The notes below the pieces were generated by a model. The model was not told the origin of the DNA. It worked only from the letters and a program-made list of their open reading frames with translations, and searched no databases. From Oscarella lobularis (lineage: Eukaryota > Porifera > Homoscleromorpha > Homosclerophorida > Oscarellidae), in assembly GCF_947507565.1 (NCBI RefSeq), contig NC_089187.1, positions 1,550,001-1,614,000 on the forward strand: a stretch of 64,000 nucleotides of DNA, in the 5' to 3' direction. This document shows positions 53,818 to 64,000 of this stretch, in pieces (positions within the stretch are counted from its first letter, which is position 1; each line of letters begins with the position of its first letter). Both the position numbers and the translations under genes were made by a program.

Positions 53818-53855
53818 AACGTGGTCTATTTGATGTCCAAATCGGACCACGTTAT
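53818..53855. other. Hairpin
   Basis: AACGTGGTC-ATTTG and CAAAT-GACCACGTT pair around ATGTC, with one mismatch. Confidence 0.7.
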
Positions 53856-54119
53856 GACAGATGAAAATTATTAGTGTACATAAATATTCTGTAGAGTTGG
53901 ATCTACATAATAGGCGGTCTCATGGATCGTAATCACCATAAGGCGAGCAATGGATTTGCACTACATGAGAAGTAGCATGGCTATCGCTGCAGGAGCTATG
54001 TACAAGGTCATGGAAGCCACGCCCAACGTCCTATAGCAGAGTACAGTGCACCCACGCATAAAGCGACCGTCTTTAGAGCGCGCTAACGTCCGCGTCGTTA
54101 GTCGCGCGTCATCGCCAAT

Positions 54120-54160
54120 GACATCATTGGAATCCTCTATCCCGTAGCATTCCAATGATG
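54120..54160. other. Hairpin, 12-bp stem
   Basis: CATCATTGGAAT and ATTCCAATGATG. Confidence 0.75.
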
Positions 54161-54334
54161 TAGGGCACGTAGGCCTTCGACTAAGGGTGTAAATAGTGGT
54201 CACGTGCAGTACTCTGATTGGCTAGTAGCGTACGCGACCGTTAGGTTTCCTTGGTCACGCCCTAGCGCGTTACCACTAGTTCGAGACCGATTTTTCGTTT
54301 TTCTTCTATTACGGGGCGGATTTCTTTCCCCGAA

Positions 54335-54375
54335 CACCAGGGCGCGCGCGGGCGAAGCCCGCGCGCGCCCTGGTG
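54335..54375. other. Perfect 19-bp GC hairpin with GAA loop
   Basis: CACCAGGGCGCGCGCGGGC, GAA, then the exact complement. The apex is GGCGAAGCC. Confidence 0.95.
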
Positions 54376-54410
54376 GGAGGGGCTCTCAAACGTGATCGCC
54401 CAAAAACCAA

Positions 54411-54441
54411 AGTGTGTGTCTGTCTGTCTGTCTGTCTGTCG
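54411..54441 (+). repeat. TGTC microsatellite
   Basis: About seven tetranucleotide units. Confidence 0.9.
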
Positions 54442-54714
54442 GTCACGCTCACGTCACAATCGCTCTTAGGCCAATCACACACACAGGTGCCTTTATGACA
54501 TCACATTCATTGTGATGTCATAATCTCCCGTATATTAAACAAAATGCTACCGAAAAAGGTGACGTCACAGTAGATAGTAACCCCGGATTATGTTCAATAG
54601 TTTGCAGCAGTGTTTGCAGCACAGGTATAACAGTACTGTTATATCCACCAAGGATAAATAAACATAACAGGCACGAAAAAATAGCTTTCTCAAGGGAATG
54701 CAGTAAAGGAGCAC

Positions 54715-54772
54715 GTTGGGTTTGTCGTGCTGCGAGCGAAGCTCGCAGCACGCAAACCCAACTGCGAGCTGA
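54715..54772 (+). other. 22-bp hairpin with GAA loop, then CTGA
   Basis: The stem 54,715-54,737 pairs with 54,741-54,762 (one bulged T), apex GAGCGAAGCTC. Ten bases later comes CTGA followed by T, the layout of a Helitron 3' end. The matching 5' end has not been found. Confidence 0.55.
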
Positions 54773-56184
54773 TAATGGGCCTCGTGACCGAAGTGGCAGA
54801 GGTTGCGCGGTATAGGGAGGTGTAGCTCTGGGTCACATAAGTGTTCAAATTAATTGCAGATTTTTGCGGAAAATAAGGCATGCTAACTAACGTCACGGTG
54901 GTTAGGCAATGTGATGCGCATAGGCTTTTCTAAAATTAGAATAAAAGGAATTAGATAGCGTGCTGAGGGTGTTCGGGGATCACATGATGGCTCACAAAAG
55001 GCCATCATTATCTAGTTAGTATAGGATTAGCTAAGAAACGGGCAGTACCAAAGTCAAGTGTAATATGCGTTTTACTGCCTTTTCTGGTGTGGAGACCTTG
55101 CGCGCGCTCTAGCCACGCCCATGACAACGAATAACTTCTAAACGAAGCGAAAGATTCGAAATCGCTTCGACCAATGTCAATTAAATTATGTTTTATTTCG
55201 TTTCGCGAGGGCGGCGAATCGCGATTTGTAGCGTAGGCTCTAAGAAACGCTCTTAGCAACGATACTTCAGACCGTAATTGCAGACAAACGAAAAAACCAA
55301 CTAAAAATCGCTTCGACCAATGCTAATAAAATATTAGGCCGGTGCGTTCGGAGGAAAGAAGTAGACTTCGCCAGGAAACGACAAAACCTACTTTTGCCGT
55401 AACGTGAAGGATTACGCGACCACTATGCATGCGATCGACTAATCCTTCGACCGAATCTTAGATAAATGAATCTACTATCCTTTCGCATTAGCAAAAAGAT
55501 AGTAATTCCTACTCATTTTGAATTTTTCGGCTAAGTCCGGGGGAGTGTCACGTGGGACACTTATGCGTGGGTGCACTGTACATTCAACTTGCGGTCTTCA
55601 ATGAACTTAAGCCTACGTCACGCGATATACCACCATATATAAATGCACTCACAAAAACATTTTCGCTAACGGCCGACCACGACGCCGAATTCGGATGCGA
55701 TCGCGACTCGACTAGAGAGAAAAACACGTATACAACGCGTAAGAGGGATGAGAGGCGCTTCGTGCCGCGATGCAACGACGATTCTTCGTCGTTTCCGTAG
55801 ATCTAAGGGGAGGGGGAGGAGAGGGGGAGTGCGATATGAGAAAAATAGTTCGACGACAGCGGTGTAAACATTTTCGAGGGAGGGAATCGATGAATTGACG
55901 CTTTGCGTGTCGTCGTTCGATGCGACATCACAAGCGTATAAGGATCAAGGCTCGTTACATTGCGGCGCGAGCGTTGCGGCTGTTGGAAAGGCAAAAATTC
56001 TGAAGCGTCCCCGGACCTAGAATAGCCATCACGTGCACGCTGACTAATCATGGATTCTTATTTAGTCGAAACGCTGTCTCACACAAATGGTTAAAGTACG
56101 GAATCATTTATTTCACCGACTGATTGTCAACGTACGCATACTTTCCCAAGAATCCCAATACGGTTTCGCCTTTTAGATATCAAG

Positions 56185-58560
56185 TCAGGGAATTTGCATG
56201 AGCACGAAAACGGTGTCGCTGAAGGAGCCCTGGTCGTCGACGACAGACGCCTTTATTATCACGTGCGGATGTTCACCATGTTGGGTCGAGTGATAAACAA
56301 AATGGACTGATCGAAGAATCTGCAAAGAAAGATTAGACAGAAGCAATTTGTTTCAAAACTAATTGCCTTTTCGTAAATTGCTACTGGGGCGGTTCCTGTG
56401 AACGACAGTTTTTTGAAGGGAGCCGAAGAAGTGACGAATGTAACGTTAGTTCGCTGCAGGAGACCTTGATCCACTCTAAGATAGTCTGAAGCTTGATTTT
56501 CTAAGTGTCCAAAAAGAAGGAGAGAAGCCCCAGCTAAGTTGGGACTGTCCACGTCGTTAACGATCAGATCGCGGGGGAAAACGCCCGTCCCTTTGGGAGA
56601 GCTCGTGTAGATTCGCCTGCGCACTAGATGAATTGAATTCGATGCGTAGCTTTCGCGATCGCCACCAAATCGTACGATTGGACGATCGTTCACTCCGATA
56701 ACGTTTACCTTTAATTAATTGTTAAAATAATAATGAGCAACGAGTTGTTGAACTTTGAATAGAGGGCTAACTTCAATAATGACGATGTCGCTGACAGCTT
56801 CTTGGTCTTCTACTGCCATCGCTACAAGCCTATGGAAATAGTTACGCTAGGAGATTGGTTCTCAGTTACTAGGAATGACTTCGAAATGTACCGTTTGTGA
56901 GAAGGAACCAATGCAGGTGAGGACAGCTGATTGTAAAACTGGACGGAGACGAGAGCACGACTGTAAACGTTTCGAGTGTTCTTTCCCTCAATCGTCTGAA
57001 AAATAAGATTCGAAAGAGTACGTGAAGAATACACTTGTAGACCAACCAAAGTTCTCCGAGAACCATTGTATTTCGCCGTAAGACCAGACGGAAAAATCGT
57101 GGCGTTGTACCAAAGGAAACTGTCCAAGTCCTTTGAATCAAGGGCCACAGTAGCTCTAAACAGTTTTGAATGCTATTCTATTTGTTACAAGAAAAAAAAA
57201 TTACTTCGTAATGAAATCTCCTTCGTCCTCGTCAAAAATTTGCACTTGATTTGTCAAGCTGACAAAATCCTGGCCCTCCTCAAAGGACACTTTTCCTGCT
57301 TTCTCACCACCGTTGATCAGAATGAAGGGGTTGTCGTTCACGTTAGTAATGACGATTCTGTATGCACGAAAAGACTTCTATAACAAAATTTATAATGTCA
57401 CAAAATCGCACTTACTTTGCCAGGGCAGTAGACGTGTGAACTCCATCGCTCACGACAAAGGTTACGCTTCGATTAAGGGGCCTCCTTGGCTCCTTGGCCC
57501 TGAAAAGAAATCGTTCCTAGGAGCAACTAAGTGTACAGAGAAAAAAAACGACGTACCAGTTTAAGTAGGAAACGTTATTGAGAAGGTCTCTGTAAACTTC
57601 CGTCGAAGCGTTGCCTTTCAGGAAGTAAGTGCCGTTGAAATTGAAGTACTTGGATTAAGAACGCGTCAGTAAACTCCGACGAAACTTTACCAATTAAAAT
57701 GCTTACAGATACATTGATTCCATCATAAGACTTCTTAATAAAAAGGCGTTCTTCGCCGCACTGGAGGCAAGATAGAATTATTCTTGCCCATTGAATAGGA
57801 TAGCTAAACGTGAGCGTCAGACTTAAAGTTTTAAGCGCCCTGTTTATACAACTCGTACAAGACGTGATCTGGATCAGTTAGAGAAAGAAATCCATTAGTT
57901 ATATTCACCGCTTCGGCGGAATTTTCTGTGAAATGCGCAAGTTGCTCTGTTTAGCACGTGATAAGATAAGTAAGCATTAGATACTGGTACAGTCTCCCAC
58001 TTACGAGACACTTTCAGTGTTGGTGCGTGGCTATTTGTTCCAACGAACGTAACCTGGATACTTACTGTAGGCGACTTTGCCCCATTTCTGTCTGTGACCA
58101 CCATATGCATGATCCTATGATTCAACAGCAATTTCGTCAGACTTTTGTTTAATTAAATGTATATAAGTCTCATACCTTGGCAAATAATCTGGCATCCCGT
58201 GATGTTTATAAGCAACTAGCAGAATAACGTCTTTCAAGTTAACAGGCAACTTTCGCTCTATAAGTAGCCTCGTGCTAACAAATAATAAAAACACATCAAA
58301 TTCCCTTTCGAGTGCTCCAGAAGAAAACAGCTTTACTTGGATTTGTTTGCGTGAACGGTTACGCTCGAAAGTATAGCATTGGCTTCATGTACCGTGAATC
58401 GTTTGAGCACCTCAACGGCTTCTCCCCAAGCAAGCAGAACCTGTATTGCCGATTGAATTGCCTGTAAGATACACTAGGAACTAAAATTCTAACTAACCTC
58501 TTCACTTTCACTCGAACCAGGCATCGTGAATTCAATATACTTCCAATCCTGTAAAACGGA
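56185..58560 (-). CDS. Adhesion gene: C-terminal small exons
   Basis: Readable pieces: about 58,545-58,495 (WKYIEFTMPGSSESEE); about 58,460-58,350 (QVLLAWGEAVEVLKRFTVHE); 58,131-57,990 (HMVVTDRNGAKSPTVSIQVT); 57,510-57,416 (VTFVVSDGVHTSTALAK); 57,365-57,210 (IVITNVNDNPFILINGGEKA, then VSFEEGQDFVSLTNQVQIFD); 57,148-56,822 (ALDSKDLDSFLWYNATIFPS); 56,700-56,370 (VNDRPIVRFGGDRESYASNS); and a last exon ending at 56,185. The V-x-V-x-D-x-N-D-x-P joints mark cadherin-type or CSPG-type repeats. Exon edges are approximate. Confidence 0.7.
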
Positions 58561-61500
58561 AATATACATTACAAAATAAGACGAAATCCCCCCAAACCTT
58601 GCTTCCAATATGGCCTTGATCAACCACTTTCGGCTCGGCTATAAACACGTAATCTGATATTCTCGAATACCAAATGAAGTGATCGAGCATAGATTTCGCT
58701 TTGCCATTCACATTCACTGCGTAGTGACGACACTTCGTCCTCTCGCCCATGTTATTGTCACAGTCAAAAAATTCCTCCAAGACGCATTGACCTCCGCATC
58801 CGTCCAAATCATCATTGTTGCCGTCGTCGCAAGATTCGCCAGGTTCGCGAACTCCGTTTCCACACGAACTGCACTGGCCGGCATGGCACAGCAATTCTGT
58901 TAAAAAAAATTAGACCTACGTAAATTCAAGTATAGACTCGTACCTTTTTCACATGTCTTTCCTGCAAAGCCGAAACGGCAAATGTGAACTGTAAGAGACG
59001 TTTCTCGGGGCGGATTTCCTCGATCCATCGCTACGAAAGAAAGAAGAACATACCGCCTCTCACTCTGCCGCCACCACCACGACGTTTTCAAAGCAACAAC
59101 GCCAGATATTTCATCAACGAAAAAATGCGAGTTGTTTTCGTCCAGCTCCTTATTGAAATATCTTATTTCCCCATTCGGTCCGTCATCTGGATCGGTCGCT
59201 CGAATTCTTCCAATAATGGTACCTTTTATCGCTCCCTCTGCAAGAGCGCCTTCACTGTACCATCCACCGTCAAGAAACTGCGGCGCATTGTCGTTTACAT
59301 CCAGAATGTCCACGAGAACGCTAACGCTTGTAGAACGACTCGCAAATCGACTTCTCTGTCGCCGATGCTCACTGATGGCGATCGTGAGAGTGACAGAAGA
59401 GCTCGACTCCCTGTCTATATCGCCTGATACTAAAAGATCACCCGCGTCTTTGTCCACGCGAAACCAGCCTGCGTCGTTTCCCGAGATAATCGCGTGACGA
59501 AACGCCTGAGTGGTAAACTTATCCCAGTCGTCTTTTTCGGACGTGATACGAGCCACGCGATATCCGAGCGAGGCATTTTCCGCCACACTAAACCGAAGAG
59601 GCTCCTCGTATCCGCAGTGAAATCCCCACGCACCGGACGGACACGAACACTTGTACATTCCTAATAAATCAATGCAGGTCGATCCATCGACACAGAGATG
59701 GCCATCGCATTCGTCCGCTTCCTTTTCGCAACGTCTTCCGCCCCGACCAAATGAACACCAGCAATCGAAAGTTTTATTTTGCTGCCGGCACAGCGCCGAT
59801 TCGTCGAGAAAGCAAGGATTGTTGGGCCGTCTCGGCGGAATGCAGTCGCACGCGTCGCCACGACCGTCGGAATCGAAGTCGTTCTGATCGGGGTTGGGAT
59901 CGAGCAAACAGTTGTCGGTTAAATCAGGATTGCCATCGCCGTCCTTGTCACCTAAAAATTAAAAAAATCAATAGATCGACGTGTTGTGAATATCAAATAA
60001 TTTACAAACCAAGGCAGTAGCTGCCGTCAATGGAACCCGGTTGTTTCGTAGTCGTTTTGGAAGGACATCTATCGCAGGAAATCATTCCTGGCTGACTCTG
60101 AAACGTTCCTCTCGAACAAGGAGTGCATTCTTCTAATCCATCGCTTTTTGAAAAGTGTCCTGGACGGCAAGGTTCTGTAAAAAGACAAGAGGAACTAAAT
60201 TTCTTAATCAAACGGAATTTAAAAATCTCACTTTTACAATTATTGGCTGAAAAGGCACCCTTTTTGACGACGAATGTCCCAGGAGGACATTTAACGCACG
60301 TTTTCGAGCCAAACGAAGATTGGTAGGTGTTTTCTTCGCATGGCTTACACGGAAGATGACCCGAGCTGGAGTAAGTTCCAGGCGGGCAAGTGAAATCGTA
60401 CTTCACTTTCACGTCAATGCGCATTGCGCCGTGGAGCTTACGGTCACCCGAGTCTTCCGCCGAAACATCAACATGGCAAGACAACGAGGATTCCTTTAGG
60501 CGGTCGTACAACGCACCGAAGAAGAAAATTGTCCCATTATTTGCGTCGATGCGCAAAAAAGCGCAACTCCCGCCCGTTATTTTGTAGCGCACGAGACCGT
60601 TCAATCCGAGATCTGGATCGCGAGCAGACGCCTGATAAACTGAGTCAAAATCCTTAATGACGCCGGCGTCGTCAATCACAGCCAGAGCTCTGGCCGCGGG
60701 AAAAGCGGGAGCGTGATGATTCTTAGGAATGATTCGGATTTCATACGAAGTATGATTTCCGAGTCGAGATTTGTTTCTCGCTTCCGTTAAAACGACTTCG
60801 TAAACTTTCTCAACCTGAGAAGAAGAATCAGCAACAGTTCGAATTTTAATGTTTGACGTCGTCTCGTTTTCACTAAAACGAATGGCAAAGCTATCAGGCA
60901 GTTTGAGGTTGCTATTTCCAGGCTGAACAGACGATCTATAGGCTGGGATTCTTTGTCTAATCGTCCAAAACGCCGTAACGCAACCGTGAAGTCCCCGCGA
61001 ACGTCGTACGGGTATATTGATAGTATCCTCGTCTTCCTCAAAGGAAACAGTCCCACTTGATCCGAAGTCAATAACGCCGTACGGAGAGTCGTTCTCTTCA
61101 ACTAATACTTGGAATTTCGAGTTTACTCCGGGAACGGCGTGGGGCGACGCAGAGTAAATGACAATATTGTACGTCGTATTCAGCTCGGGAATATCGTCAT
61201 CGACTACGGTAAAATCAATCAGAGTCGGCTCCTTTCCGAAGATTTGCCAGACGTCTCGAGACGTTTCTATTTGACCACTTACCACGTTACCATTCTGGTC
61301 TTCGATTCTCGTTCTAAACGTTACCGGTAGGTTTTTGTATCTGGGGTGGGAGCGGAAGCGACCGACCGAGAGAAAGACAGTCTTGGTCTTCTCCGATAGA
61401 ATAATTGGTTGACTAGGTTGCTGCAAGAATTGGACGACACCGTACGGGAATCGGTTGGAAGCGAAAAGCGTTATAGACGTCACATCTTGTCCCGTTTTAA

Positions 61501-62490
61501 CACTTGGATGACTTTGGCCCGCGAAAATTCGAAACTTTGCACTGGCAAAAGTGGCACCCTTCGCCGATCTAACGCCGAGACGGACAACACGAACACTTTC
61601 CATCTTGTCAAAGAAAATAACGCCCCTCCGAGGAAGGGACGAGAAGAAGCCTTGGGTAGGGATCAATTCCCAATGCAAAGGCATTCCACTCGCTCTTCCC
61701 CGCGTTCGCAGCACGGGAATGGTCAGACTGTTTTGACCGATTTCGCCGTACGCGTTAGCGTTGCTCACAGCAAACGCATGATCGCCGCTGAAATTGTAGT
61801 AAAGTACCGCTTGAACGCCGTCTTTCACTAGGCCTTTTGTTTCTACTGAGATGGTTGTTTCTTCGTTCGTATTTTCAACCGTTTGGTCTAAAAATTCCCA
61901 GCCGCCGTTCTTCCAGAAATAGACCCAAACCAAAACGGGGCTTTCGTTTTGCCTTGCAAAATCGGCTGTATTGACACTCACGCGGAACATCGGAGATGGG
62001 CTAGTTTCGATCCACGTCGACGACACCAGCAAATACGCCGAGAAATCGGCGTAAGTTAGCTAAAATATGGAAGTTACTTTTTCATTCAGACTTATGTTTA
62101 GGTTAGCGTTATCTTACTCCCGGAGGTGGTTTCTGAGACGGGTCAATAACACCAGACGGAAGAGAAGAACCTTCAAATATTAATTCAAACACTTCCACGT
62201 CTGTTCCGTCGGAAAAGGCATTTGCCGAAATTTCAAGAACACCCGTCGTCCGACCGGGACCCCCTTCTTCCCGCGGCTCCGTCTTCTCAGGCGGCGGAAA
62301 AGGTGGCTGTTGGAGATTAATACTGATGTCGTTCGTATACAAAGACACAGGCAAACCGTCGTCGATAACGGCCGCATTTTTGTCGCTGATTACGACGCCG
62401 TCGCTCGACCTACTCGAAGTCAGTTGAGCACCGTTTGTGACGACAAGCTCCACGTGATAACTTTGGTCATATGTCAGCGTCACATTATTG
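56185..62490 (-). CDS. Large extracellular matrix/adhesion protein, 3' part of gene
   Basis: A multi-exon host gene with short introns (for example 58 bp at 59,952-60,009 and 56 bp at 62,060-62,117). Domain order from the visible N-terminal side: an FN3-like segment, three Calx-beta-like repeats, a cadherin-like repeat, three GCC2/GCC3 ephrin-receptor-like Cys repeats, a thrombospondin type-3 calcium repeat, EGF, two cadherin repeats, a CGNGVREPGESCDDGN Cys-rich repeat, then more cadherin/CSPG-like repeats (ITNVNDNPFILINGGEKAGK, RPLNRSVTFVVSDGVHTSTA). The last exon (about 56,315-56,185) reads HPHVIIKASVVDDQGSFSDT and stops at 56,187-56,185. No membrane segment, so the product is probably secreted. 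Calx-beta and cadherin repeats bind calcium, and the architecture recalls FREM/ADGRV1-type proteins without being either. The 5' side is interrupted at 62,497. Confidence 0.85.
58598..58896 (-). CDS. Adhesion gene exon: DSL/LNR-like Cys-rich repeat
   Basis: Joined in phase to the previous exon (GKTCEK-ELLCHAGQCSSC). Holds CGNGVREPGESCDDGNNDDL, then DGCGGQCVLEEFFDC, the Cys-rich repeat often named DUF4215. It then continues YAVNVNGKAKSMLDHFIWYS. Donor GTTTGG at 58,597. Confidence 0.85.
58944..59951 (-). CDS. Adhesion gene exon: TSP3, EGF and two cadherin repeats
   Basis: Starts DKDGDGNPDLTDNC, a thrombospondin type-3 calcium repeat ending DSDGRGDACDC. Then a Cys-rich EGF pair (CDGHLCVDGSTCIDLLGMYK), then cadherin repeats with SVAENASLGYRVARI, VDILDVNDNAPQF and ATDPDDGPNGEIRYF. 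All Ca-binding residues of the DxNDxxP joint are present. Confidence 0.9.
60010..62059 (-). CDS. Adhesion gene exon: Calx-beta, cadherin and GCC2/GCC3 repeats
   Basis: A single exon of 2 kb with no stop. Calx-beta-like repeats show as YGEIGQNSLTIPVLRTRGRA, FPYGVVQFLQQPSQPIILSE and SPYGVIDFGSSGTVSFEEDE, followed by VVDDDIPELNTTYNIVIY. A cadherin-like repeat follows (SARDPDLGLNGLVRYKITGG). The end has three Cys repeats (CPPGTYSSSGHLPCKPCEEN, CVKCPPGTF, CTPCSRGTFQSQPGMISCDR). Splices to the TSP3 exon at YCLG-DKDGDG. Confidence 0.9.
62118..62490 (-). CDS. Adhesion gene: most 5' exon visible, broken at its start
   Basis: Reads NNVTLTYDQSYHVELVVTNG, then SSRSSDGVVISDKNAAVIDD, an FN3-like strand pattern, and FSDGTDVEVFELIFEGSSLP. 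Donor GTAAGA at 62,117. Upstream the frame meets TGA inside the presumed target duplication (62,488-62,496) and then the end of a mobile element; there is no splice acceptor. Earlier exons, if any, lie beyond 64,000. Confidence 0.75.
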
Positions 62491-62573
62491 AATCATAGAT
62501 AGAGGAGAAGGGGGGATTGGAAGCTCCCGTCGTCACGTGACAAGTGCTTGACTCTAGGCGCGACTCATTCTAG

Positions 62574-63626
62574 ATGGAGGTAGTTAGGGATGCTTTTCGC
62601 GGTCTTCTTCAGTCGGAAATCAGTTCAACTTTGTCGCCTCGCCATCAGCAGGTGCAGAAGGATCTTCGATTTCTTCTCGCATCGTCTGAGAGCGAAGTCT
62701 TCGAATTATTCGCCGAGAAGCTTACAGGCGAACTTGCTCAACGTCTCCCTGCTCTAAAAAAAGGATCAAGACAGTCTTCGATTTGCGAGCAAGCTCAAGT
62801 AGCCTTTTATAAGTCCTCTTTGGCGGAGCTGAGCGATTCGTGGGCGTGCCTATACTTCTCTCTTGGCTTACCCTTCAGCGATCCTCTCTTGTCGCAATGT
62901 GTAAACAGGCGGATATTTGAGAGCCTGCTTCAACTTCACATCCAGCATCTGATCACTTCAAGCGGAAGCAATGCCAGCAGGATGGAAGAGAAGGAGATGG
63001 AGCACCAGCAAGAGCCACTGAAACGACCTGTCCTCTCCGTAGATGAAGAGAACGCTCTACGATTTGCTTGTGGATTTATTCCCTTCAAGCTCATTGGGAA
63101 GCACGCAAAGAAAAAGGATGCCAAGAGCCAATGTATTGTTCGATGTCTTAAAGCTCTTAGTCAGAAAAGTGACAGTGAGTTATTGGTTGAGGAGGCAGAA
63201 GATTATGAATGCTACACAACTGTGTGGCTTCAGAAGATAAACAAAGGAGGGCTTTTTCAAGTCAATGACGCAGCCTACAACCTATTTCGGAGCGTGGAGG
63301 AAGTCGTACGAACACGTCTTCCTAGGCGAGTGATGGGCGGCGATGAGGTCGACGTTGTTAGCAGTGTCTGCGACAACGAGGAAGTCAATCGGCAGTGGGA
63401 AAGCTTGTCAGCGCATTTCGACGATCCAAATCAGCGATCCGTCCTTTTGAGAGAAATCGTCCAGCTGTGGGTTAACGCCAGAGGGTTTTCCCTAGCAGCA
63501 TCGTGGCTTGAGCAATATAAAGCGGCTAAACACTGTCTACTACAAAAGACTTCTTATTCGACACCTTGCTGTATTCTCTTTTCGACGCGTCAGAGAAAGA
63601 CGTCGCGGCATTGCCTAGAAGAATAG
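62574..63626 (+). CDS. Transposon-encoded protein, unknown function
   Basis: A frame of 350 codons whose ATG lies 77 bp inside the element end. A helical N-terminus (LSPRHQQVQKDLRFLLASSE, FELFAEKLTGELAQRLPALK) is followed by conserved-looking blocks: DEENALRFACGFIPFKLIGK, VWLQKINKGGLFQVNDAAYN, LREIVQLWVNARGFSLAASW and LEQYKAA. I recall a family of uncharacterised coral and sponge proteins with N..RYACGY, RGGLF...D..Y and W...RGFS....W.EQYK in this order. They are probably transposon genes, but I know no enzymatic role and see no DDE triad. The last 25 residues are out of character, so a frameshift near 63,540 is likely. Confidence 0.6.
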   Translation: MEVVRDAFRGLLQSEISSTLSPRHQQVQKDLRFLLASSESEVFELFAEKLTGELAQRLPALKKGSRQSSICEQAQVAFYKSSLAELSDSWACLYFSLGLPFSDPLLSQCVNRRIFESLLQLHIQHLITSSGSNASRMEEKEMEHQQEPLKRPVLSVDEENALRFACGFIPFKLIGKHAKKKDAKSQCIVRCLKALSQKSDSELLVEEAEDYECYTTVWLQKINKGGLFQVNDAAYNLFRSVEEVVRTRLPRRVMGGDEVDVVSSVCDNEEVNRQWESLSAHFDDPNQRSVLLREIVQLWVNARGFSLAASWLEQYKAAKHCLLQKTSYSTPCCILFSTRQRKTSRHCLEE

Positions 63627-64000
63627 CATTCTATTATCAAGTACTGTAGTCGAAATGCTGCGGGTTCTATGCAAAGGCGCTCCCCCATGCACAAAAGGAA
63701 GTCTCTGTGTTTGGCACGCGATTGTGCAGCTGCCCGATGGCTTAGCACCAAACTCGGCTGTTTCTGCTATACAAAAAAGACCACACTTTTAGTTGCAATA
63801 GCCTGCAAGCAGCTGCAAACTAGCATTCGCTCGTAATCGGTACGATAACGCGAGTGGCGGAGAGTTGCGAAATCGCTGCAAACTAGGGACGGAGCTCTCG
63901 CTACGGTCTAACCACATTCATTGTGCTTTTCTATATCATTTTCAAACCCTACTCGACACAAGAGATCGGTAGAAAGTCGTTAGGAAAGCCAGTCGCTGGT
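63627..64000. other. No recognisable gene
   Basis: Interior of the element presumed above. No coding signal seen. Confidence 0.35.

Larger units (their letters stand above)
53476..56184. other. Intergenic, several hairpins, no gene
   Basis: No coding signal. Contains the hairpins listed separately, a TGTC microsatellite and a repeated AAATCGCTTCGACCAATG at about 55,160 and 55,306. Confidence 0.4.
62497..64000 (+). mobile_element. Inverted-repeat DNA transposon, left end and gene
   Basis: Begins TAGATAGAGGAG...GGGATTGGAAGCTCCCGTC and GTCACGTGAC, the same outer sequence as the 15,690 foldback element. The flank ATTGAATCA (62,488-62,496) is the presumed 9-bp duplication. The right end is outside the window. 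It carries the gene at 62,574. Confidence 0.65.

Noticed and set aside
54335-54375. Transcription terminator
   Set aside because: No gene precedes it and eukaryotic Pol II genes do not use such hairpins. Better seen as a structural or mobile-element hairpin.
1-64000. tRNA and rRNA genes
   Set aside because: I looked for B-box words of the GGTTCGANNCC kind and clover-leaf arms and found none that hold up. A tRNAscan run would settle it.

Overview
The window is eukaryotic and almost certainly from an invertebrate animal. The coding pieces that can be followed are split by very short GT-AG introns (about 32-105 bp). The one clear host gene encodes a large secreted adhesion protein built from Calx-beta, cadherin, EGF, thrombospondin type-3 and cysteine-rich modules. 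Compact introns, many matrix modules and this mix of transposons suggest a sponge or another early-branching animal. That placement is inference; nothing here fixes the species.

Most of the window is mobile DNA. 1-10,946 holds two Helitrons in direct head-to-tail contact on the minus strand: copy 1 runs off the left edge, and copy 2 is complete from TC to hairpin-CTAG. 11-16.5 kb is a graveyard of a hAT C-terminus, a THAP/Harbinger-type transposase, a tyrosine-recombinase scrap and a foldback element. 17.4-18.2 kb carries a four-exon gene of unknown function, and 18.9-19.5 kb a decayed integrase-type transposase. 19,613-25,908 is a whole 6.3-kb DNA transposon with about 486-bp inverted repeats, a 9-bp target duplication, a RecQ-like helicase and a convergent DDE-type transposase with N-terminal Cys fingers; it matches what I know as the AcademH lineage. 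26-28 kb has a frameshifted coiled-coil/RING gene.

30,086-35,398 is a Ngaro-type (DIRS order) tyrosine-recombinase retrotransposon with split direct repeats in the order A1-B1-A2-B2. 36-46 kb is accessory sequence: a small minisatellite, gag scraps, nested palindromes, a decayed transposase-like gene, a hAT MITE inserted into a coding exon, and a C4HC3 zinc-finger gene. 46.8-50.2 kb is two abutting tandem arrays (34-bp and about 117-bp units). 51.4-51.9 kb is a Tc1/pogo-type MITE, and 53.8-54.8 kb holds several perfect hairpins.

56,185-62,490 (minus) is the 3' part of the adhesion gene. Its first visible exon is cut at 62,497 by the end of an inverted-repeat element. That same element carries a 350-codon plus-strand gene at 62,574 and shares its terminal sequence with the foldback element at 15,690, so the foldback is probably a non-autonomous relative.
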